Below, piece by piece: positions 1-6,050 of a DNA stretch of 8,468 nt. Below the pieces are notes generated by a model. It worked only from the letters and a program-made list of their open reading frames with translations, had not been told where the DNA came from and did no database searches. Source of the DNA: Rhodocyclaceae bacterium (GTDB lineage Bacteria > Pseudomonadota > Gammaproteobacteria > Burkholderiales > Rhodocyclaceae); NCBI GenBank assembly GCA_017444505.1, contig JAFSWK010000131.1, forward strand, positions 1 through 8,468, read 5' to 3'. How positions within the stretch are numbered: the first letter of the stretch is position 1; the number at the start of each line of letters is the position of its first letter. Both the position numbers and the translations under genes were made by a program.

Positions 1-121
1 CCTGGTCCAGGTGCATGGCAAAGCGGTCCGGCCGCTCGGTGTGCAGCAGCTGGGGAAAAGGAGAAGCCGGGCAATCGGCCAGGCCGCTCTCCAAAGGGCC
101 GAGGGAGAGCAACGCCTCTAC
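1..121 (-). CDS. Fragment of an unidentified protein gene, open at the window edge and cut near 121
   Basis: Read on the - strand in the frame whose codons end at position 2, this stretch is open throughout and translates to plausible protein: from about 124 downwards it begins DVEALLSLGPLESG and ends near RFAMHLDQ. Its codons are the ones this genome favours (CTG, GAC, CAG, GCC, CTC, ACC). The + strand frame over the same bases needs AGG, AGA, GGA and GCA, which are scarce in the surrounding genes. No ATG or GTG lies in this frame between the window's peroxidase gene and position 121, so the 5' end seems to be missing. The 3' end runs off the window. I do not recognise the family and assign no function. 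It could instead be a chance open frame, since only about 40 codons are visible. Confidence 0.35.
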
Positions 122-1039
122 ATCCAGCCCATCCAGCCGCCGAAAGGTCTGAATGCGGCGAAAGTCGAACTGGGCGAAATGCTCTATTTCGACCCGCGTC
201 TGTCTGCTTCGGGCATCATTTCCTGTAACACCTGCCACAACCTGGCGATGGGTGGTACGGACAACCTGCAAACCTCCATTGGTCACAAATGGACGGCGGG
301 TCCGATCAACGCGCCCACCGTGCTCAACTCCAGCTTCGCGCTCGCCCAGTTCTGGGATGGCCGCGCGGCGGATCTGAAAGCGCAGGCTGCGGGTCCGATT
401 CAGGCCGGTCCGGAAATGAGCATGCCGCATGATCTTGCCGTGGATGTGATCAACTCCATCCCGGGCTATGCTCCGAAATTCAAGGCTGCCTTTGGCACCG
501 AGAAGGCCGACATCGACAAGATCACCGAAGCCATCGCCGAGTTTGAAAAAACGCTGGTCACGCCCAATTCCCGCTTTGACAAGTGGCTGCAAGGCGACGA
601 CAAGGCGCTGTCGGCGGATGAACTGGCCGGCTGGAAGCTCTTCAAGGACAGCGGCTGTGTGGCTTGCCACAACGGCCCGGCTGCCGGCGGTACCTCGTTC
701 CAGAAAATGGGCGTGGTCGCCGAGTACAAAGCCGCGCTGCCTGCCGAAGGCCGTGCTGCCGTCACCGGCAAGGATGCGGACCGCTTCAACTTCAAGGTGC
801 CGACGCTGCGTAACGTGGAACTGACCTATCCGTACTTCCACGATGGCGCTGCCCGCACCCTGGATCAAGCGGTCGACATCATGGGTCGTCTGCAACTTGG
901 CCGTGAATTCTCCGCTACGGAGCGTGGTCAGATTGTGGCCTTCCTGAAGACCCTCACGGGCGATCAGCCGAAGATCACGCTGCCGACCCTGCCGCCTTCC
1001 AGCGACAAGACTCCGGCACCCAACCCCTTCCGTGAGTGA
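11..1039 (+). CDS. Di-heme cytochrome c peroxidase, N-terminus replaced or truncated
   Basis: Bacterial di-heme cytochrome c peroxidase (CcpA/MacA family), which reduces H2O2 to water in the periplasm with electrons from small c-type cytochromes. Numbering from GTG 11, the first heme site is CNTCH at 72-76, in the typical FDPRLS...SCNTCHN setting. SIGHKW, NAPTV and AQFWDGRA follow. The second heme site is CVACHNG from 216, then PTLRNV, PYFHDG, and IMGRLQLG with Met291, the expected axial ligand of the electron-accepting heme. Family similarity starts only near nucleotide 124 (QPIQPPKGLN). Residues 1-37 are basic, use rare codons and contain no hydrophobic signal segment, although a c-type cytochrome must be exported. 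GTG 11 is simply the first start codon in a frame open to the window edge and is probably not a real start. The gene is either damaged or wrongly joined; the remainder looks intact to the stop. A terminator follows. Confidence 0.88.
   Translation: MHGKAVRPLGVQQLGKRRSRAIGQAALQRAEGEQRLYIQPIQPPKGLNAAKVELGEMLYFDPRLSASGIISCNTCHNLAMGGTDNLQTSIGHKWTAGPINAPTVLNSSFALAQFWDGRAADLKAQAAGPIQAGPEMSMPHDLAVDVINSIPGYAPKFKAAFGTEKADIDKITEAIAEFEKTLVTPNSRFDKWLQGDDKALSADELAGWKLFKDSGCVACHNGPAAGGTSFQKMGVVAEYKAALPAEGRAAVTGKDADRFNFKVPTLRNVELTYPYFHDGAARTLDQAVDIMGRLQLGREFSATERGQIVAFLKTLTGDQPKITLPTLPPSSDKTPAPNPFRE
121..138. repeat. Perfect 9-bp tandem direct repeat at the junction
   Basis: CATCCAGCC occurs twice back to back (121-129 and 130-138), encoding the IQPIQP at the first recognisable residues of the peroxidase. 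It lies where the leftward-reading fragment gives way to peroxidase sequence. It may mark a recombination or assembly joint, or be a natural feature of the mature N-terminus. Confidence 0.5.
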
Positions 1040-1099
1040 TCTGCGCCCGTCCGTCCCGTCTGCGCGGCGGGACAGGGCGTGAGCGTCCACTGGCGCGTT

Positions 1100-1132
1100 C
1101 CCCGCATGGTTCGACCATGCGGGGATTTTTTT
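1100..1132 (+). terminator. Rho-independent terminator after the peroxidase gene
   Basis: CCCCGCATGGT (1100-1110) pairs perfectly with ACCATGCGGGG (1114-1124) around a TCG loop. An A and seven T (1126-1132) follow. A weaker hairpin, GTCCCG 1053-1058 with CGGGAC 1068-1073, lies between the stop codon and this stem. Together they separate the peroxidase transcript from thiL. Confidence 0.93.
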
Positions 1133-1168
1133 GTTCGTCCGCCGCAAGGGGTTTTTTGTGCGTGATGG

Positions 1169-1200
1169 TTGTAAACAAATGGGATGGCGGTGCGACAATA
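1169..1200 (+). promoter_or_regulatory. Possible promoter for thiL, very close to the start codon
   Basis: TTGTAA (1169-1174) could serve as -35 and GACAAT (1194-1199) as -10, at a longish 19-bp spacing; each box is a partial match. The -10 ends only 7 bases before the thiL ATG, so transcription would begin at or next to the start codon. The 167-bp gap behind a strong terminator needs some promoter, and this is the best candidate I see. Confidence 0.4.
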
Positions 1201-1206
1201 CGGCGC

Positions 1207-2187
1207 ATGAATGCCGAGTTTGACCTGATTCGCCGTTATTTCTCGCGTCCGGTCGCGGGCACGCTGCTCGCCGGTGGCGATGATTGCGCGTTGTTGCCGC
1301 CGCCGGAACAGCAGGCGCTGGCGGTGACGTGTGACACGCTGGTGGCGGGTACGCATTTTCTGCCCGACGATGCGCCCGCCGATGTGGGCTGGAAAACGCT
1401 GGCGGCAAGTGTTTCGGACATTGCGGCGATGGCCGCGCGCCCGCGCTGGGCAACGCTGGCGCTGACCTTGCCGGAAGTGCGCCACGACTGGCTGGCGGCG
1501 TTTGCCGAAGGTTTCTATGCCTGCGCGGATGCCTATGATGTGGCACTGGTGGGCGGCGATACCACGCGCGGGCCGTTGGCGGCGACGGTGACGCTGATTG
1601 GCGAAGTGCCGCAAAAACGCGCCGTGCGTCGCGGTGGCGCGCGCGCGGGCGATGAATTGTGGGTGAGTGGCCAGCCGGGGCGCGCGGCGCTGGGTTTGCA
1701 GTGTGCGCAAGGTGCGCTGGAATTGCCGGACGAGGCGCGGGCGCAGTGTTTGGCGGCCTTGCGCCGTCCGCAGCCGCGTCTGGCGCTGGGGCGGCTGTTG
1801 GCGGTGCGGGCGACGGCGATGCTGGATGTTTCCGACGGCCTGCTGGCCGATTTGGGGCATTTGCTGCGTGCTTCCAGGTTGGGCGCGCAATTGCGGCAGG
1901 ATGCGCTGCCGCTGGCGGCTTTACAGCAGATGGGCGTGTCGCAGGCGCAGGCGATGCAGGCGGTGCTGGCCGGTGGCGACGATTACGAACTGCTGTTTGC
2001 CGCGCCCGCGTCCTTGCATGAAGAAGTGCGGCAGGCGGGCAAAACGCTGTCCTTGCCGCTGCATTGCATTGGCCGCTGTGAGGCGGGCGAGACAGTGCGG
2101 CTGCGCGACGGCGAAGGGCGGAAAATGACGCTGGGCGCGTTTGGCGGCTTTGAGCATTTCCCCGCCGCGCCGCAGGAGTCGACGTGA
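1207..2187 (+). CDS. thiL: Thiamine-monophosphate kinase
   Basis: ThiL phosphorylates thiamine monophosphate with ATP to thiamine diphosphate, the active cofactor, in the cytoplasm. At 326 aa it has the usual length and the ordered motifs of the family: GGDDCALL at 23-30, DTLVAGTHF at 43-51, VGWKTLAASVSDIAAMAARP from 60, VGGDTTRGP from 115, MLDVSDGLLADL from 205, GGDDYELLF from 256, and a C-terminal GGFEHF. The Asp-rich loops bind Mg-ATP and substrate. I chose ATG 1207 because MNAEFDLIRRYF matches the usual family N-terminus. An in-frame ATG at 1165 would add 14 residues that do not look like ThiL and would lie upstream of the likely -10. There is no Shine-Dalgarno sequence in front of ATG 1207. 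The stop overlaps the pgpA start (TGATG), so the two are probably translationally coupled. Confidence 0.96.
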   Translation: MNAEFDLIRRYFSRPVAGTLLAGGDDCALLPPPEQQALAVTCDTLVAGTHFLPDDAPADVGWKTLAASVSDIAAMAARPRWATLALTLPEVRHDWLAAFAEGFYACADAYDVALVGGDTTRGPLAATVTLIGEVPQKRAVRRGGARAGDELWVSGQPGRAALGLQCAQGALELPDEARAQCLAALRRPQPRLALGRLLAVRATAMLDVSDGLLADLGHLLRASRLGAQLRQDALPLAALQQMGVSQAQAMQAVLAGGDDYELLFAAPASLHEEVRQAGKTLSLPLHCIGRCEAGETVRLRDGEGRKMTLGAFGGFEHFPAAPQEST

Positions 2188-2681
2188 TGGGCGCGCGGCC
2201 AGACTGGGCATTTTTGCGCGCGCATCCGGCGCATGTGCTGGCGCTGGGGTTTGGCTCCGGACTGGCGCCGAAAGCGCCGGGCACGTTCGGTTCGCTGGCG
2301 GCCTGGGCGTTGTATTGGCCGTTGGCGGCGTGTTTGCCGGGCACGTTCTTTTTTGTATTTCTGGCGGCTAGTTTTTTGCTCGGCGTCTGGGTGTGCGAGC
2401 GCACGGCAACGGACATGGGCGCGGAAGATCCCGGCGCGATTGTCTGGGACGAAATGGTCGCCGTCTGGCTGGTGCTGGCGCTCACGCCGTCCTCGCTGCT
2501 CTGGCAGGCGCTGGCGGTGGCGCTGTTTCGCCTGTTCGACATCACCAAACCGCCGCCGGTGCGCCAGCTTGACCGCGCGCTGCACGGCGGTCTGGGCGTG
2601 ATGATGGACGACCTGGCCGCCGCCGCCTACGCCCTGCTGGTCTTGCTGCCGCTGGTGCATTTCTGGGGGCAGGGCGGATGA
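2187..2681 (+). CDS. pgpA: Phosphatidylglycerophosphatase A
   Basis: PgpA removes phosphate from phosphatidylglycerophosphate to give phosphatidylglycerol, an inner-membrane step of phospholipid synthesis. The 164-aa product has the family pattern: GFGSGLAPKAPGTFGS at 21-36, a hydrophobic stretch near 39-65, DPGAIVWDEMVAVW from 81 (the acidic residues are likely metal ligands), FRLFDITKPPP from about 114, and GGLGVMMDDLAAA from 134, followed by a hydrophobic C-terminal segment. ATG 2187 is preceded at 8 nt by AGGAG (2174-2178). A GTG at 2184 in the same frame is a less likely start. The gene shares one base with the end of thiL, and its own stop lies inside the pncC start (ATGA). thiL-pgpA adjacency is common in proteobacteria and reflects co-transcription more than a shared pathway. 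Confidence 0.95.
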   Translation: MGARPDWAFLRAHPAHVLALGFGSGLAPKAPGTFGSLAAWALYWPLAACLPGTFFFVFLAASFLLGVWVCERTATDMGAEDPGAIVWDEMVAVWLVLALTPSSLLWQALAVALFRLFDITKPPPVRQLDRALHGGLGVMMDDLAAAAYALLVLLPLVHFWGQGG

Positions 2682-3175
2682 GTGCGGCGGCGACCTTGCC
2701 TGCGCCGCTCGTGGCGCTGGCGGCGGAAGTGGGACAGCATTTGCAGCAAAACCGGCACGTTGTGAGCACTGCCGAAAGCTGCACGGGCGGGCTGGTGGCG
2801 AGCGCGCTGACGGCGATTGCGGGCAGTTCGGCATGGTTTTCCTGCGGCTGGGTGACGTATGCCAATGCAGCCAAAACGCGACAATTGCACGTACCCGAGG
2901 CGCTGCTGGCCGAACAGGGCGCGGTGAGCGAGGCCGTGGCGCGGGCGATGGCCGAAGGCGCGTTGCAGGAAGCGGGCGCGGACGTGGCGCTGGCGATTTC
3001 CGGCATTGCCGGGCCGGGCGGCGGCACGGCGGAAAAACCCGTCGGCACGGTCTGCTTTGCCTGGGCGTGCAAGGCGGGCGCAACGCGCAGCGAAACCTGC
3101 CATTTCGCGGGCGGGCGCGACGCCGTGCGGCTGGCCGCCGCGCTGCACGCACTGCAAGGCGTGCGGGTGGTGTGA
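2678..3175 (+). CDS. pncC: Nicotinamide-nucleotide amidohydrolase (CinA C-terminal type)
   Basis: PncC deamidates nicotinamide mononucleotide to nicotinate mononucleotide, recycling the nicotinamide nucleotide released in NAD turnover. The 165-aa protein is a single CinA C-terminal domain with its signature motifs: STAESCTGG at 30-38, VTYANAAK at 59-66, GAVSE at 81-85, ISGIAGPGGG at 107-116, and KPVGTV at 120-125. The serine in AESCTGG is the presumed nucleophile. The N-terminal molybdopterin-binding-like domain of full-length CinA is absent, so this is the short PncC/YgaD form. Older annotations call such proteins competence/damage-inducible CinA, but nothing here supports a competence role. 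It overlaps pgpA by 4 bp (ATGA), ending the thiL unit. I see no terminator between it and rpsO, so some read-through is possible. Confidence 0.93.
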   Translation: MSAAATLPAPLVALAAEVGQHLQQNRHVVSTAESCTGGLVASALTAIAGSSAWFSCGWVTYANAAKTRQLHVPEALLAEQGAVSEAVARAMAEGALQEAGADVALAISGIAGPGGGTAEKPVGTVCFAWACKAGATRSETCHFAGGRDAVRLAAALHALQGVRVV

Positions 3176-3221
3176 ATGCCGCGCGGGGGTGTGTGCTTGC
3201 GGGGAAATTGCCGACGCAAAG

Positions 3222-3251
3222 TTGAGTTTTCTTCGCATCCTGCGCTATACT
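3222..3251 (+). promoter_or_regulatory. Sigma70-type promoter for rpsO
   Basis: TTGAGT (3222-3227) and TATACT (3246-3251) are spaced by 18 bp. The start point would fall near 3258, leaving about 30 nt of leader before the rpsO ATG. The -10 matches consensus at 5 of 6 positions and the -35 at 4 of 6. It sits in the only gap between pncC and rpsO. Confidence 0.78.
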
Positions 3252-3287
3252 CCCGCGCTTTCTTTTGACCTGAAAGACAGACAAGAA

Positions 3288-3557
3288 ATGGCACTCGATA
3301 CTGCAACCAAATCCCAGATTGTCAAAGACTACCAGCGCGCCCAGGGCGACACTGGCTCGCCGGAAGTGCAAGTGGCGCTGCTGACCGCCCGCATCAACGG
3401 GCTGACCGGCCACTTCAAGGCCAACGCCAAGGATCACCACTCCCGCCGCGGGCTGCTGAAAATGGTCAGCCGTCGCCGCAAGCTGCTGGACTACCTGAAA
3501 GCCCACAATGCAGACGCCTATCGCAAGCTGATTGAGCGTCTTGGCCTGCGCAAATAA
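3288..3557 (+). CDS. rpsO: 30S ribosomal protein S15
   Basis: S15 is a primary 16S rRNA-binding protein that organises the platform of the 30S subunit and contributes to a bridge with the 50S. The 89-aa length is exactly that of the family. The protein opens MALDTATKSQIVKDYQ and carries the hallmark GDTGSPEVQVALLTARI at 20-36 and DHHSRRGLLKMVSRRRKLL from 49, whose His, Ser and Arg residues contact rRNA. The ATG lies behind a weak purine-rich stretch (GAAAG, 3272-3276) and a clear promoter. As in many bacteria, pnp follows, separated here by a terminator and a long leader. In E. coli S15 represses its own translation through a pseudoknot in its leader. The leader here is only about 30 nt, and I cannot establish an equivalent. 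Confidence 0.98.
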   Translation: MALDTATKSQIVKDYQRAQGDTGSPEVQVALLTARINGLTGHFKANAKDHHSRRGLLKMVSRRRKLLDYLKAHNADAYRKLIERLGLRK

Positions 3558-3627
3558 CCCGCGAAGGTTCTGCCTTGCCGCTGCATTCGCGCCTTTCCCC
3601 AGTCGACAAGACCTGCCCGAACGGGCG

Positions 3628-3647
3628 GTGGGCGCAATTCCGCCCAC
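3628..3647 (+). other. Hairpin in the rpsO 3' region
   Basis: GTGGGCG (3628-3634) pairs perfectly with CGCCCAC (3641-3647) over a 6-nt loop. No T-run follows, so it is not a terminator by itself. The neighbouring GCCCG and CGGGC (3615-3626) could form an alternative pairing with the same strands. It may stabilise or process the rpsO transcript; that role is inference. Confidence 0.4.
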
Positions 3648-3677
3648 AGGCGGCGGTGATGGCGTAGCGGCAAACTG

Positions 3678-3716
3678 GCGGCACGTTTCCCTGAGGAAGC
3701 GTGCCGCTTCTGTTTT
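3678..3716 (+). terminator. Rho-independent terminator/attenuator between rpsO and pnp
   Basis: GCGGCACGTTTCC (3678-3690) pairs with GGAAGCGTGCCGC (3695-3707), 13 bp with one G-U wobble, around a CTGA loop. TTCTGTTTTT follows. The T-run is interrupted, so termination may be partial and let some rpsO transcripts continue into pnp, as is known for the E. coli rpsO-pnp pair. Confidence 0.88.
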
Positions 3717-3736
3717 TGTGAATCTTTTTATCGTGC

Positions 3737-3759
3737 CGGGCGGAAGGATGCGCCGCCCG
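3737..3759 (+). promoter_or_regulatory. Hairpin in the pnp leader
   Basis: CGGGCGG (3737-3743) pairs perfectly with CCGCCCG (3753-3759) over a 9-nt loop, about 65 nt before the pnp start and just after the terminator. In E. coli a leader hairpin upstream of pnp is cut by RNase III, and PNPase then represses its own expression. This stem is shorter than the E. coli one, so equivalence is only a suggestion. A weak promoter, TTGTTC (3771-3776) with TATTGT (3793-3798), lies just downstream and would exclude this hairpin from its transcript. Confidence 0.35.
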
Positions 3760-3812
3760 CGCCTGCTGCGTTGTTCTGCATCCTTTGTTGTTTATTGTTG
3801 AGACTGAGAAAG

Positions 3813-3818
3813 AAAGGA
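3813..3818 (+). promoter_or_regulatory. Ribosome binding site that fixes the GTG start of pnp
   Basis: AAAGGA ends 7 nt before GTG 3826. No ATG in this frame lies near enough to match the PNPase N-terminus, so this site decides the unusual start codon. Confidence 0.75.
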
Positions 3819-3825
3819 ATTCATC

Positions 3826-5934
3826 GTGCCTCAATCCATCCAGAAAAAATTTACCTACGGTGCTCACACCGTCATCCTTGAAACCGGAGAAATCGCCCGT
3901 CAGGCGGGCGGTGCGGTGCTTGTGAACATGGACGACACGGTGGTGCTCGCCACCGTGGTGGCGGCCAAGGATGTCAAGCCAGGTCAGGACTTTTTCCCGC
4001 TGACGGTCGATTATGTTGAAAAGTTCTACGCCGCAGGCCGCATTCCCGGCGGCTTTTTCAAGCGCGAAGGCCGTCCCACCGAGAAAGAAACGCTGGTCTC
4101 GCGCCTGATTGACCGCCCGATTCGTCCGCTCTTCCCCGATGGTTTCTACAACGAAGTGCAGGTGATTGCGATTGTGCTCTCGCTCAATCCCGAAGTGGAT
4201 TCCGACATCCCCGCGATGATTGCTGCCTCGGCGGCGCTGGCCATTTCCGGCGTGCCGTTCAATGGCCCGATTGGCGCGGCGCGCGTGGGCTATTGCGATG
4301 GTCAGTACATCCTGAACCCGACGGCCACGCAACTGCAAACCAGCCAGTTGAACCTCGTTGTGGCCGGCACACAGGCCGCCGTGCTGATGGTGGAATCGGA
4401 AGCCCGCGAGCTGTCCGAAGAAGTCATGCTGGGCGCGGTGGTCTATGGTCACGAGCAGATGCAGGCCGTCATTCAGGCCATCAACGAACTGGTTTCCGTC
4501 GCGGGCAAACCGGAATGGGCCTGGCAGCCGCCGGTGAAAAACGAGGCGCTGGTCGCCCGCATGAACGAACTGGCGCGCCCGGGGCTGGAAGAAGCCTTCC
4601 GCATCACCGCGAAACAGGCGCGCGTGCAGCGCATCAACGAAGTGCGCGAAGCCACGTTTGCTGCGCTGACCGCCAACGGCGAAGAATATGGCGGCAACGA
4701 GCTGAACGACCTGTTCCACGAACTGGAAGCCAGCATCGTGCGCAGCCGCATTCTGGCCGGTGAAGCGCGCATTGACGGGCGCGATACGCGCACCGTGCGC
4801 CCGATTGACATTCGCGTCGGCGTCTTGCCGCGCGCGCATGGTTCGGCGCTGTTTACGCGCGGCGAGACGCAATCGCTGGCCGTGGCGACGCTGGGCACTT
4901 CGCGTGACGAGCAAATCATCGACGCCATTGCTGGTGAATACCGCGAAAAATTCCTGCTGCATTACAACTTCCCGCCGTTTTCCACCGGCGAGACCGGGCG
5001 CATGGGCGGCACCAAGCGCCGCGAAATCGGCCATGGCCGTCTGGCCAAACGCGCGCTGGCGGCGGTGTTGCCGACCAGTGAAGAATTCAGCTACACCATC
5101 CGTGTGGTCTCCGAAATCATGGAATCGAATGGTTCCAGCTCCATGGCATCCGTGTGCGGCGGCTCGCTGGCGATGATGGATGCGGGCGTGCCGCTCAAGG
5201 CGCACGTGGCTGGTATCGCCATGGGCTTGATCAAGGAAGGCAACCGCTTTGCGGTGCTCACCGACATCCTCGGCGATGAAGACCACCTGGGCGACATGGA
5301 CTTCAAGGTCGCCGGCACCGAACATGGTGTTACCGCCTTGCAGATGGACATCAAGATTCAGGGCATCACCAAGGAAATCATGCAGATTGCGCTGGCGCAG
5401 GCTGGTGAAGGCCGCCAGCAGATTCTCGCCCGCATGAAGCAGGCACTGCTCTCGCACCGTGGCGAGGTTTCCGAATACGCCCCGCGCATGATTACCATGA
5501 AGATTAACCCGGAAAAAATCCGCGACGTCATCGGCAAGGGCGGCGCCGTCATCCGTGGCTTGCAGGAAGAAACCGGCACGGTGATTGAAATTTCCGACGA
5601 AGGCCAGATCACCATCTCCTCGGTGAGCGCCACCGGCGCACAGGAAGCGAAAAAACGCATTGAAGACATCACCGCCGAAGCCGAAGTGGGGCAGGTCTAT
5701 GAAGGCACGGTGGTGCGCCTGCTGGACTTTGGCGCCATCGTCAACATCCTGCCCGGCAAGGATGGTCTGCTGCACATCTCGCAGATTGCGCACGAGCGTG
5801 TCAACGTCGTGTCCGACTACGTCAAGGAAGGGCAGACGGTGCGTGTCAAGGTCATCGAGACGGACGATCGCGGCAAGATTCGCCTGAGCATGAAGGCGCT
5901 GCTGGATGCGCCGCAGCCTGCGGCAGATTCCTGA
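3826..5934 (+). CDS. pnp: Polynucleotide phosphorylase (polyribonucleotide nucleotidyltransferase)
   Basis: PNPase degrades RNA 3' to 5' by phosphorolysis, releasing nucleoside diphosphates, and can also add tails. It works as a trimer, usually in the RNA degradosome. The 702-aa length is typical. The first RNase PH domain covers roughly residues 1-230 (TYGAHTVILETGEIARQAGG near the start; AAGRIPGGFFKREGRPTEKE). An all-helical linker follows, then the catalytic second RNase PH domain at about 315-545, with FSTGETG at 385-391, GGTKRREIGHGR from 394, SVCGGSLAMMDAGVP from 442, and LGDEDHLGDMDFK, in which D486 and D492 match the essential aspartates of E. coli PNPase. The KH domain contains GKGG at 570-573 and the S1 domain spans about 622-690. 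The gene starts with GTG, supported by its ribosome binding site and the family N-terminus. It is probably expressed from read-through of the rpsO terminator plus a weak local promoter. A strong terminator follows. Confidence 0.98.
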   Translation: MPQSIQKKFTYGAHTVILETGEIARQAGGAVLVNMDDTVVLATVVAAKDVKPGQDFFPLTVDYVEKFYAAGRIPGGFFKREGRPTEKETLVSRLIDRPIRPLFPDGFYNEVQVIAIVLSLNPEVDSDIPAMIAASAALAISGVPFNGPIGAARVGYCDGQYILNPTATQLQTSQLNLVVAGTQAAVLMVESEARELSEEVMLGAVVYGHEQMQAVIQAINELVSVAGKPEWAWQPPVKNEALVARMNELARPGLEEAFRITAKQARVQRINEVREATFAALTANGEEYGGNELNDLFHELEASIVRSRILAGEARIDGRDTRTVRPIDIRVGVLPRAHGSALFTRGETQSLAVATLGTSRDEQIIDAIAGEYREKFLLHYNFPPFSTGETGRMGGTKRREIGHGRLAKRALAAVLPTSEEFSYTIRVVSEIMESNGSSSMASVCGGSLAMMDAGVPLKAHVAGIAMGLIKEGNRFAVLTDILGDEDHLGDMDFKVAGTEHGVTALQMDIKIQGITKEIMQIALAQAGEGRQQILARMKQALLSHRGEVSEYAPRMITMKINPEKIRDVIGKGGAVIRGLQEETGTVIEISDEGQITISSVSATGAQEAKKRIEDITAEAEVGQVYEGTVVRLLDFGAIVNILPGKDGLLHISQIAHERVNVVSDYVKEGQTVRVKVIETDDRGKIRLSMKALLDAPQPAADS

Positions 5935-5963
5935 GCGCGGGCATCGCTGGTGAAATGATGGCG

Positions 5964-6002
5964 GCGGGGCATGTAACGATGCGGGTTACATGCCCCGCTT
6001 TT
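5964..6002 (+). terminator. Rho-independent terminator of pnp
   Basis: GCGGGGCATGTAAC (5964-5977) and GTTACATGCCCCGC (5985-5998) form a perfect 14-bp stem with a 7-nt loop, followed by TTTT (5999-6002). It closes the pnp transcript 30 bp after the stop. The 3' arm overlaps the likely petA promoter. Confidence 0.93.
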
Positions 6003-6012
6003 CCCTTATAAT
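5985..6012 (+). promoter_or_regulatory. Promoter of the petABC operon, overlapping the pnp terminator
   Basis: TATAAT (6007-6012) is a perfect -10. GTTACA (5985-5990), 16 bp upstream, matches the -35 consensus at 4 of 6 positions and is the first part of the terminator's 3' arm. Transcription would start near 6019, about 30 nt before petA. Confidence 0.72.
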
Positions 6013-6050
6013 CCTGTAGTTTTAACGCAGCCTTGAGTCAGGAAACAAAC

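Noticed and set aside
1036..1206. N-terminal extension of ThiL by 57 residues
   Set aside because: The extension would translate straight through the terminator hairpin and does not resemble ThiL, whereas ATG 1207 gives the normal family N-terminus.
2678..3175. Competence or DNA-damage role suggested by the CinA name
   Set aside because: Only the amidohydrolase domain is present and no competence genes or recA lie in the window; PncC function explains the motifs.
1983..3647. Open frame of 554 codons on the - strand across thiL, pgpA, pncC and rpsO
   Set aside because: It spans four recognised genes and their boundaries, and is dominated by Arg, Pro, Ala and Gln with no recognisable domain; an antisense artefact of GC-rich codons.
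3532..3801. Small + strand open frame of 89 codons between rpsO and pnp
   Set aside because: It begins inside rpsO in another frame, runs across the rpsO terminator hairpin and has no ribosome binding site.
3466..5793. Open frame of 775 codons on the - strand opposite pnp
   Set aside because: It lies wholly antisense to a textbook PNPase with all catalytic and RNA-binding motifs. Its composition, rich in His, Arg, Gln and Phe, is the usual mirror of high-GC coding sequence.
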